Shown: positions 1 through 6,120 of the stretch, piece by piece
Position numbering within the stretch: the first letter of the stretch is position 1
How the letters are laid out: the number at the start of each line of letters is the position of its first letter
NCBI GenBank assembly: GCA_019312705.1
Contig: JAFDCW010000161.1
Span: forward strand, 1-7,974
Reading direction: 5' to 3'
Source of the DNA: Deltaproteobacteria bacterium
GTDB lineage: Bacteria > Myxococcota > Polyangia > Polyangiales > B10-G4
DNA length: 7,974 bases
Position numbers and translations under genes: made by a program
The notes under the pieces: model-generated
Database searches by the model: none
Seen by the model: only the letters and a program-made list of their open reading frames with translations
Told to the model about the DNA's origin: nothing

Positions 1-1886
1 GTCGCGAGATACGACAGCTCGTCCGAGTTGTAGTCACCCGAGAGGTTGGTGACCCAGGCGTTGGTTCCGGCCGCGGCTGCTGGGATGAACGTCCCGGAAG
101 GCGCGCCCCATGCCCAGCTGGCGCTCGTTCCGCTCACGACCCATCCGCCGTCATCCGCCTCGAAGTCCTCCGCGTACCCAGTGCCGATCGCCATCACCGG
201 GAGCGGCGCGGGAACCGTAACCGTGGTGGCATTGTTACCGGCGTTGGGATCTCCTGCAGCCGCGACGGTGACGGTCAGTGTCGACGCCGCCGATACGGAT
301 ACGGGAGTGGCAAACGTGAAGGCGAGAGTGCCCCCGGCCGTTACGGTGTCGGTCGAGGTCTCCATCACCGCCGCCGCCGTGCCCTCTGCGTACTCGATGT
401 CGAAGCCGGTGACATCCGTCGAGCCGAGGTTGCGCACGGTGACGACGACGTCCCCGCCAGACGTGCCGCAGCTTGCCTCGAGCCGCTGGACCTCGACCGC
501 GAGGTCCCCATCGACGTCAGTGACGAGGGACAGGTCATCGAAGCCGAAGCCATCCCCGGTGTTGCTGGAGTCTGAGCTCATGTGGAATCGAAGTATCGCG
601 GAGTTGCCGGCGGCCCCGGTCAGGACCCCTTGCGCCCACTGCCATGTCCCGGAGCCGGCAGCAGAGTCGCCCTCCCACCATTCATTCGTCGTGTCGTCGT
701 ACCAGTTGATGGCGGACGCGCCGCCCGTGAGCTTCGTCCAGGTCGCACCGCTATCCGTGCTGATCTCGACCCAGCCCTCGTCGAAGTTCAGCTCGGTCTG
801 GTACGTGTGGCGGAACTGGAGAATCGGATCCGCCGTGGTGCTGGTGAAATCGAGGCAGATCGATTGTGCATACGAGTCCTCGCTGTCGTTGTAGCCACCC
901 GCGAGGTTCGTCACCCAGGCCGACGTGCCCTGCCCAGCGGCGCGGATGTACGAGCCGCTCGGTATCCCATGCGCCCAGCTTGCACCGTTTCCACCGACGC
1001 GGAAGCCACCGTCATCGGCCTCGAAATCCTCCGCGTAGGCTGCGCCAGCCACCTCGGGGATGACGGCGATCGCCGTGCTCCGGGCATCGTTGAGGAGAAT
1101 TGGGTCACCGGTCGCGGTGACTCGCACGGTCAGCGGCGCGTCCGCGGTCACGCTGATGTCAGCCGTGAAGGAGAAGTCGAAGGTGCCGCCGGCGGTGATC
1201 GTGGCGGTCGAAGTCTCGGTGACGGGCGCCATGGACCCCACCGTGTGGGTCACATCGAAGCCGGTCACGTCGGTCGTGCCGAGGTTCAGGATGCCAACGG
1301 TCAAGGTGCCAGTGGTGGTACTGCAGGCGGGCGCCGGAACCGTCAGCGCGTCGACCGCGAGATCTCCATCCGCATCGGGGATCACCAGGATGTCGTCGAC
1401 GCCAAAGCCCTCCCGTGTCGCCGAGCTGTCCGAACTGAACACGAAGCGGATCCTCACGTCGGCCTCCCCCGCAGTGCCCGCCAGTGTGTGTTGAGCGTTG
1501 CGCCAGCCGCTGCTGGTGCCATCCCACCAATCGTTGGTGGCGTCGTTGTACCAGCTGATGCCGGTGGCTGCCGTGCCGACCTTGTTGAAGGTCGAGCCTC
1601 CGTCGGTCGAAACCTCGACCCACCCTTCGTCGCAGCATCCTTCCGTGACGAATATGTGGGAGAAGCGAAGGAGCGGGTCGGCGGTGGCCGTGCTGAAGTC
1701 GAGGACGGGACTCTCGATGTACGAGTCCTCGCTGTTATTGTAGTCGCCGTCCAGGTTGGTCACCCACGCACCCGTGCCGTTGGCGGCCGCGTCGATGATG
1801 CTGCCGTCCGGCGTCCCGTACTCCCAGCTCGAGTTCGTACCGCCAGTCGTCCATCCGCCATCGCTGGCCTCGAAGTTCTCTGCGTA
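1..1886 (-). repeat. Tandem ~850-bp coding modules (jelly roll + CARDB-like), two full and one partial
   Basis: Within the minus-strand lipoprotein gene, unit 1 runs from 1886 to 1038 (283 codons), unit 2 from 1037 to 177 (287 codons), and unit 3 starts at 176 and is cut by the window edge. Both full units keep the same order of motifs, from YAE(N/D)FEA through DEGWVE, WY(N/D)D and GFG(V/F)DD to DxDGDLAV, TDVTGFD, METST/TETST and TAGGT. The copies have clearly diverged, so this is an old duplication and not a recent one. Copy 1 has a Cys-Cys pair (C260, C261) just before DEGWVE that copy 2 lacks. Copy 2 has C520, where copy 1 has Val237. The number of units beyond the window is unknown. Confidence 0.85.
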
Positions 1887-2414
1887 CAGAGCACCGCCGC
1901 AGGCGTCTACGCCGGCACAGGCGCCGCCGCCGCACGCGTCCATGTTCGTGCAAGAATCAGCGTCGTCGCACATCGTACCGTCCATGACGGGGGCCGCCAT
2001 GCAGTCACCGCTCATCGTGTCGCACATGCCGACGTTGCACTGATCGTCCATGGCGGTGCAATCGGGCGGGTCCGAGCCCTCGCAGGTTCCGGCGGCACAA
2101 ACCGAAGTTCCGGTGCAGAGGTCTGCGTCGTCACACGCAGTCCCGTCCACCAAAGGCTCCTGCAGGCAGCCGCCCGTCGCGGGATCGCAGACGCCGTCGT
2201 TGCACATGTCGTCCATCGCAGAGCAGTCGACGCCCATGCAGAGGTCTCCGCCATCCACCGGCGGCGAAGTGTCGGGCATGTCGCCATCCCCGCCGGTATC
2301 CATCCCGCTATCGCCGGGGGGCGGGCCATCGTCACCGCACGCTACGAGGGCGAGAGCAAGGAAGAGGGGGAGGAGGAGGAGGAGGAGGAGAGAGGCTCTG
2401 GTGGGTGCGTGCAT
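1..2414 (-). CDS. Modular Cys-rich surface lipoprotein with repeated choice-of-anchor-J-like and CARDB-like domains (3' end off window)
   Basis: An uninterrupted frame of 804 codons reads leftward and leaves the window without a stop. The ATG at 2414-2412 is the first possible start after an in-frame TGA at 2432-2430; no good Shine-Dalgarno is seen. Residues 1-26 form a lipoprotein signal (R6, seven consecutive Leu, lipobox LVAC with Cys26) followed by GDDG and a Gly/Asp/Pro linker. Residues 59-172 are Cys-rich, with two 8-Cys repeats. Then come modules starting at Y177, Y460 and Y747. Each opens with YAE(N/D)FEA and has an AWVTNL..(D/G)YN..E motif, DEGWVE(V/I)STD and WY(N/D)D.TN(D/E)WW, ending at GFG(V/F)DD. 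This resembles the jelly-roll 'choice-of-anchor J' family. A DxDGDLAV linker then leads into a CARDB-like Ig domain with (N/R)NLG(T/S)TDVTGFD. The third module is cut by the edge. The role is probably cell-surface adhesion or display (inference). No catalytic motif is seen. It is divergent from the plus-strand genes. Confidence 0.9.
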   Translation of the reverse strand, partial: MHAPTRASLLLLLLLPLFLALALVACGDDGPPPGDSGMDTGGDGDMPDTSPPVDGGDLCMGVDCSAMDDMCNDGVCDPATGGCLQEPLVDGTACDDADLCTGTSVCAAGTCEGSDPPDCTAMDDQCNVGMCDTMSGDCMAAPVMDGTMCDDADSCTNMDACGGGACAGVDACGGALYAENFEASDGGWTTGGTNSSWEYGTPDGSIIDAAANGTGAWVTNLDGDYNNSEDSYIESPVLDFSTATADPLLRFSHIFVTEGCCDEGWVEVSTDGGSTFNKVGTAATGISWYNDATNDWWDGTSSGWRNAQHTLAGTAGEADVRIRFVFSSDSSATREGFGVDDILVIPDADGDLAVDALTVPAPACSTTTGTLTVGILNLGTTDVTGFDVTHTVGSMAPVTETSTATITAGGTFDFSFTADISVTADAPLTVRVTATGDPILLNDARSTAIAVIPEVAGAAYAEDFEADDGGFRVGGNGASWAHGIPSGSYIRAAGQGTSAWVTNLAGGYNDSEDSYAQSICLDFTSTTADPILQFRHTYQTELNFDEGWVEISTDSGATWTKLTGGASAINWYDDTTNEWWEGDSAAGSGTWQWAQGVLTGAAGNSAILRFHMSSDSSNTGDGFGFDDLSLVTDVDGDLAVEVQRLEASCGTSGGDVVVTVRNLGSTDVTGFDIEYAEGTAAAVMETSTDTVTAGGTLAFTFATPVSVSAASTLTVTVAAAGDPNAGNNATTVTVPAPLPVMAIGTGYAEDFEADDGGWVVSGTSASWAWGAPSGTFIPAAAAGTNAWVTNLSGDYNSDELSYLA
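1911..2231 (-). repeat. Duplicated 8-Cys repeat (52 residues each, 55-residue period)
   Basis: Residues 62-113 and 117-168 of the minus-strand lipoprotein align without gaps. Cys 64, 71, 76, 83, 94, 100, 106 and 111 match 119, 126, 131, 138, 149, 155, 161 and 166. Shared text includes DC(S/T)AMDD.CN, VDGTACDDAD against MDGTMCDDAD, and (A/G)(A/G)G(T/A)C(E/A)G. This is the Cys-rich repeat type common in secreted proteins of myxobacteria. It is probably disulfide-bonded and acts as a rigid stalk between the lipid anchor and the modular region (inference). Confidence 0.85.
2370..2390 (-). repeat. (CTC)7 microsatellite in the signal-peptide Leu run
   Basis: Seven perfect CTC codons (GAG on the plus strand) encode Leu9-Leu15, the hydrophobic core of the lipoprotein signal peptide. 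Loss or gain of a unit keeps the frame but changes the length of the hydrophobic core. Confidence 0.9.
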
Positions 2415-2616
2415 TGCGGGGCCGTCCGTTCAGGGAGGCGCGCAGTTTGATACCGCTTACATGTCCTGGCAAGCCGCTCGTCGCCCTTGCGATTGCGTTG
2501 GATCAGATAGCGGGTAGGTGACCGGAATAGTTGGACTGCACGGGCTCCCTTTCAGGGAGGAAGCGACAACCTCAGTGCCGACTGTAAGCCCTCGGGTCCT
2601 CGGGCGTTCTAGGGCC
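2415..2616. promoter_or_regulatory. Divergent intergenic region, promoters for both directions expected
   Basis: About 200 bp separate the divergent starts at 2414 (minus) and about 2617 (plus). It must hold the control signals for the left gene and probably for the plus-strand genes. On the minus strand a TATCAA (plus 2447-2452) could be a -10 about 33 bp before the ATG, but the nearest TTGCCA lies only 14 bp from it, so the promoter is not convincing. A 10-bp direct repeat, TTCAGGGAGG, occurs at 2429-2438 and 2551-2560. No transcription-factor site is recognised. If the plus-strand gene uses the more upstream GTG at 2518 or 2575, the region is shorter. Confidence 0.45.
2545..2563 (+). promoter_or_regulatory. 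Shine-Dalgarno-like GGGAGGAAG partly inside a perfect 6-bp hairpin
   Basis: CTCCCT (2545-2550), loop TTC, AGGGAG (2554-2559) forms a perfect short stem. The right arm overlaps a purine-rich GGGAGGAAG at 2555-2563. The only nearby start codon in the membrane-protein frame is GTG at 2575, 11 nt after GGGAGGAAG, a slightly long spacing. If translation starts there, the hairpin would partly hide the ribosome site. If it starts at ATG 2617, the hairpin is leader only. Confidence 0.35.
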
Positions 2617-3924
2617 ATGAAACCGGCAAAAGATGCGATTGTGGCGGGCGGCGTCTCAGGGCTCGCGGCCGGCACTTGTCTCTTCCTGGCCGTGACCCTC
2701 GCGGTCGGGACCAGAGTCGTTCCGGTGGCCTCGCTGCTCGCGGTGGGGCTGCTCGGGGTCGCCGTGGTTGCGGCCTGGGTGGCGCCGGGACGCCTCGGGG
2801 CGGGAATCGCCGGCGGTCTGGGCGCCACGGCCCCAATGGTCTGGCTCGGGTCCATGGCCTGGATGACACAGCCGGTGGTCGCGAGCCATTGGCGCTGCGG
2901 GACGGGGGATGTCGGGTTCTTCATGATCGGAATCCCGCTCTTCATCCTCGCCGCGGTCGGCGGCGGGGTGGTCATGACCCTCGCGGCCGGGCGCGGGCTG
3001 CGCCTCATCGCAGCCGCCGGCGCCGTAGCCGGGCTGACGACACTGGTCGTCTTGGTACCGGGAGGCCTCGCCCGGACGGGCAATCCGGAGTCCGCCGCCT
3101 GGGTGGAGACGTTGCCCGAGCTGGGAGTGCTGCCCGCTGTGACGACCATCGAAGGCCGGACCTGGTGCACCGAAGGCACCGGACCACGTCCCGGGGCCAA
3201 CTGCCCACCGGGCTATGAATGTGCGACCTCGCGGTGTCAGCGCCGCGACGAGGTGCACATCGCGGGCAGGACTCTCTCCCGGAGCTGTACGCCGGAGGGT
3301 TTTTGTCAGGTGTCCTTCGAGACGCCCGCCGACGGGTCCCCGAGTTTTGGTGAGCCCGTCCAGTTGGAGTCCCGCTCGCCCGTCCTGGTGCGCCACGACA
3401 AAGAGCACGATCTCTGGCTCGTGGGCGAGCCCTTCAACATCATCGCCCTCGACGGCGCGACGGGCGACGTCGTCGACGTCGAAATACGACGCATCGCCGA
3501 CTCCCTGGCGCCTCCGAGGGGTTGGGTCATCGCCGGAGTCGGGGGGCTTACGCTGGCTCTCTTGGCTCTGCTCCTGGCCGCCGTCGCGTGGGGACGGGCG
3601 CGCATCGCCCGGGGGGCGAGGGCCGGCCGCGCGGACGCATACGGCAGCATCGCCTTCGACGACGGGCAGTCGCCAGCGCGCGGGATGTCGGCGTCACCCA
3701 CGGCCGAGGGCCCGGTCCTCGCCACGGCCCGAGGACGGCACCGGCCCCCGAGCTACCGTACGGTGGAGGGACCGGCCTCGTGGAAAGCGGTCTCGGGCGA
3801 GCGAATCGCGATCGTCCAACGCTACGAGTCGCGGGTCAACGCGTGGCTCAACGTCGCCCTATCGGCTGCGTGGCTCACCGCCGCACCCCTGATCGCCGCA
3901 TCTCTCGGTGGCCTGATCGGTTGA
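2617..3924 (+). CDS. Unrecognised seven-helix membrane protein with six-Cys extracytoplasmic domain
   Basis: The family is not recognised. Taking ATG 2617 gives 435 residues starting MKPAKDA, with positive charges just before the first helix. GTG 2575 (better purine-rich upstream site) or GTG 2518 would add 14 or 33 N-terminal residues, so the start is uncertain. Hydrophobic segments lie at about 7-30, 35-57, 61-82, 98-124, 128-150, 303-325 and 408-432. Arg after helices 2, 4 and 6 fits the positive-inside rule and places residues about 151-302 outside the cytoplasm. That domain has six Cys (184, 196, 202, 207, 224, 230), including CPPGYEC and CTPEGFC, which suggests three disulfides. Residues 326-407 form an Arg-rich cytoplasmic loop. 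No catalytic motif is seen. The gene is the first of three on the plus strand. It could be a sensor or scaffold of the envelope, but this is a guess. Confidence 0.8.
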   Translation: MKPAKDAIVAGGVSGLAAGTCLFLAVTLAVGTRVVPVASLLAVGLLGVAVVAAWVAPGRLGAGIAGGLGATAPMVWLGSMAWMTQPVVASHWRCGTGDVGFFMIGIPLFILAAVGGGVVMTLAAGRGLRLIAAAGAVAGLTTLVVLVPGGLARTGNPESAAWVETLPELGVLPAVTTIEGRTWCTEGTGPRPGANCPPGYECATSRCQRRDEVHIAGRTLSRSCTPEGFCQVSFETPADGSPSFGEPVQLESRSPVLVRHDKEHDLWLVGEPFNIIALDGATGDVVDVEIRRIADSLAPPRGWVIAGVGGLTLALLALLLAAVAWGRARIARGARAGRADAYGSIAFDDGQSPARGMSASPTAEGPVLATARGRHRPPSYRTVEGPASWKAVSGERIAIVQRYESRVNAWLNVALSAAWLTAAPLIAASLGGLIG

Positions 3925-3978
3925 TCGGAGGATTCGGATCTCACCTCGGGTCGGTGCGACGCCTGGTACCCTCGACGC

Positions 3979-6069
3979 GTGCGGCCCTACGTCCCCTACG
4001 TCCCTTGCGTCCCCTACATTTTGGCCCTGATCTGCGGCGTCGTCACCTTCGGGTGCGGTGACGACGCTCCCAGCGAGGCGCACCGGACGGACCGGGCGCG
4101 CGCATCGACCAGCACGTCGAGCACTCCAGGCACTGCGACCGCCGCTACGCCCGCAGAGGCCGAAGAACTCGAAGCATCCGAAGCTTCGGACCCCGACGAG
4201 GTGACCGCCGCCTCAGAGATGCATCACGCCCCGCCAGAAGACCCCGCGGCTCCCGAGACCGATCCCGATATGCTCGCAGACTCGACGGACGAATTCGGCG
4301 TCGCCGCCCTGGTCGCCGCCCACCGGGCCCGGATGCGCCGTGAGCGACGGGCCGAGGTTCACGTCCTACGCACCCGGGACGGCGAAGCCGCGGGCCGGCG
4401 CCTCTGCGAAGAGGTCGTCCCGAGGAGGCCCGCCGCTACGCCGGTGCTCATCAAGCCGAACCTCGCGGGAATCAACCTCCTCCGCCCCCACCGCATCGAC
4501 GACGGCATTCAGCTGCGTACGACGGGCATCGAGTTTCTGCGCGGGGTCGTGCGGTGCTTGAAGGCCCGGGGTCACCGGGAGATCAGCATCGTCGAGGTGT
4601 GGTCCCGTCCCGAGCAGCTCGAAGACTGGCAGCGGGCGACGGGCCTCGACCGACTGCTCGAAGAAGAAGACGTGAAGTACTACGGCCTCTACGACGACCG
4701 CGGCCCCGACGGGGACCTAGCGCCCACCTTCGCCGCGCCGAACGCCGACGCCGTGCGTCTGCAATCCGGCCTCCGTCTTCCCCGGGTCGTCGCCCGCCAC
4801 CTGCGAGACGGGCTCTTCATCTCGGTCCCGCGACTCAAGATGCATCGCTTCGCGGTGATGACCCTGGCGATCAAGAACAACATGGGCCTCGTCGTCCTCG
4901 AGGGCGCCGAGGCCCCACGAAGCGGGGCGGGGCGCATGCATTCGGAGCTCGGTGCTTGGCTGCACCGCTTCCGCAACCAGCACGACGACGACCGCGCCGC
5001 CTACACTGCGGCCCTCGAGGCCTTCGCCGAGCGCATCGTCGACGTGCTCGAGATCGCGCTCCCGGACGCCACCCTCATCGACGGCGTGCCCCCGGTCGCC
5101 GGCGACGGCTTCGCGCTCATCGAACCCCTCGACGACGGCGTGGCCATCGGCAGCACCAACCCCGTCTTCGCCGAAGCCGTCGCCATCGAATACATGGGCT
5201 ATCTCGACAATGCGGACCTCGCCCGGGAGATCGGCCACGCCTCGCCGCCCCTGGTCGAAGAGGCGGCGAGACGCTTCTGGCAGACGACCGACGTGCTCCG
5301 GGATATCACCATCGTCGGTGATGATTCTTTCAGGAGTCGCGAACGTGGCCGCCAGGTGGCTCACTACCGGGGCATGCCGGGCTTCGAGATCGGCCGGAGG
5401 CCCTCCCCGATGGGCGCGCTCCCATGGGTCGAGAACGCCATGACCGCGCGCCGAGGCGCCGAGGCGCCCACCATCGACGGGGCGCTCGACGAGGCGGCGT
5501 GGTCACAGGCCGAGGTCATGCCAATCGACACCGACTGGCGCGGGCGCGAGGCAGGCCCCGAGACCCTGGGACGGGCCCTCTGGACCCCCGAGGCGCTCTA
5601 CTTCGCATTCGACTGCGCCTATGAATCACTGAACGTCGACGCCGACGCCCCGCTAGAAATGGAGCACCCGAACCTCTACCGCTTCGACGCCGTGGAGGTC
5701 TTCCTCGACCACTCCCCGCGCTCCCGGGGCACCTACCGGGAGTACGAGTTCGGACCTCGCGGTCACTTCATGGACATCGACATCGACCGCAGCCGGCGCC
5801 CCCGCGGCGACGTCGAGTGGTCGAGCGAAATGACCGTCGGCACCCGGGTCGACGAGGAGGCACGGCGCTTCACCATCGAGGTACGCATCCCGGCCGCGGC
5901 CGTGGGCCGGGAGACCCTGGGGCCGTCCCAGCTCAAGCTCGCCCTGTACCGTATCGCCGGCCCCAGCGGCGATCGCACACACCTCGCGCGCTTCCCGACC
6001 TACACCGAGCGCCCAAACTTCCACGTGCCCGCACGCTTCGGCTGGCTGCGCCTCATACGCCGTGAGTGA
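3979..6069 (+). CDS. DUF362 domain lipoprotein with C-terminal CBM9/DOMON-like domain
   Basis: This is a 696-residue product. GTG 3979 is the only start codon between the preceding in-frame TGA (3922-3924) and the signal region. GGAGG at 3927-3931 is 47 nt away, so no good ribosome site is seen. Residues 1-26 look like a lipoprotein signal (R2, hydrophobic core, TFGC with Cys26, then GDD), though the n-region is an odd VPY repeat. Residues 27-105 are an Ala/Glu/Ser/Thr-rich linker. Residues about 125-460 match DUF362: LIKPN (K159), PRLKMH (284-289), LAIKNNMG (297-304), LIDGV (366-370) and IGSTNPVFAEAVA. No ferredoxin-type Cys cluster is present, unlike some family members. Residues about 497-693 match the CBM9/DOMON-like pattern: PTIDGALDEAAW, ALYFAFDC, DAVEVFLD, YREYEFGP, FTIEVRIPAA and a closing NFHVPARFGWL. 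It may bind carbohydrate at the cell surface (inference). The catalytic role of DUF362 is not known to me. It starts 54 bp after the membrane protein gene. Confidence 0.9.
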   Translation: MRPYVPYVPCVPYILALICGVVTFGCGDDAPSEAHRTDRARASTSTSSTPGTATAATPAEAEELEASEASDPDEVTAASEMHHAPPEDPAAPETDPDMLADSTDEFGVAALVAAHRARMRRERRAEVHVLRTRDGEAAGRRLCEEVVPRRPAATPVLIKPNLAGINLLRPHRIDDGIQLRTTGIEFLRGVVRCLKARGHREISIVEVWSRPEQLEDWQRATGLDRLLEEEDVKYYGLYDDRGPDGDLAPTFAAPNADAVRLQSGLRLPRVVARHLRDGLFISVPRLKMHRFAVMTLAIKNNMGLVVLEGAEAPRSGAGRMHSELGAWLHRFRNQHDDDRAAYTAALEAFAERIVDVLEIALPDATLIDGVPPVAGDGFALIEPLDDGVAIGSTNPVFAEAVAIEYMGYLDNADLAREIGHASPPLVEEAARRFWQTTDVLRDITIVGDDSFRSRERGRQVAHYRGMPGFEIGRRPSPMGALPWVENAMTARRGAEAPTIDGALDEAAWSQAEVMPIDTDWRGREAGPETLGRALWTPEALYFAFDCAYESLNVDADAPLEMEHPNLYRFDAVEVFLDHSPRSRGTYREYEFGPRGHFMDIDIDRSRRPRGDVEWSSEMTVGTRVDEEARRFTIEVRIPAAAVGRETLGPSQLKLALYRIAGPSGDRTHLARFPTYTERPNFHVPARFGWLRLIRRE
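3982..4017 (+). repeat. Four imperfect 9-bp units (GTCCCCTAC) at the start of the DUF362 gene
   Basis: The units are CGGCCCTAC, GTCCCCTAC, GTCCCTTGC and GTCCCCTAC, in frame, encoding RPY-VPY-VPC-VPY directly after the GTG start. The array therefore forms the n-region of the signal peptide. The reverse complement of the unit is GTAGGGGAC, one base away from the GCAGGGGAC unit in the FG-GAP gene 2.2 kb downstream. Such a run is unusual for a signal peptide. Confidence 0.8.
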
Positions 6070-6110
6070 ACGACGACGCCTCAAAGTCCGCTACACTGAG
6101 CTGGCTTACC

Positions 6111-6115
6111 AGGAG
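6111..6115 (+). promoter_or_regulatory. Shine-Dalgarno AGGAG for the FG-GAP lipoprotein
   Basis: AGGAG ends 5 nt before GTG 6121. This decides the start: the GTG gives a lipoprotein signal, and the site is the best ribosome-binding match seen in the window. Confidence 0.75.
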
Positions 6116-6120
6116 ACCCC

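Noticed and set aside
582..2450. A 622-codon open frame on the plus strand, and other long plus-strand frames between 46 and 2517
   Set aside because: They lie antisense to the minus-strand lipoprotein gene. That gene has a signal peptide, Cys repeats and repeated domain motifs, whereas these frames give Arg/Gly/Ala/Val-rich text with no domain. Long antisense frames are expected in high-GC coding DNA.
2457..3408. Minus-strand open frames of 247 and 250 codons opposite the membrane protein gene
   Set aside because: The plus frame gives clear helices and an ordered Cys domain; the minus frames give Pro/Arg/Ala- or Gly/Arg/His-rich text typical of shadows.
3925..3978. Terminator between the membrane protein gene and the DUF362 gene
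   Set aside because: No stem with a T-run is seen; only short direct repeats such as GATCGG.
4554..5364. Plus-strand 255-codon and minus-strand 215-codon frames inside the DUF362 gene
   Set aside because: Arg/Pro-rich or low-information text, fully overlapped by the frame that carries DUF362 motifs.
2518..6069. The membrane protein and the DUF362 gene lie in the same frame, separated only by the TGA at 3922-3924 and 18 sense codons, so stop readthrough was considered
   Set aside because: The downstream gene has its own GTG start and lipoprotein signal with Cys26, which would be buried in a fusion. One chance in three places neighbouring genes in the same frame.
6067..6097. TACACT at 6092-6097 as a -10 box for the FG-GAP gene
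   Set aside because: No -35 at proper spacing; the nearest weak match gives a spacer of 19-20 bp. Not supported enough to list.
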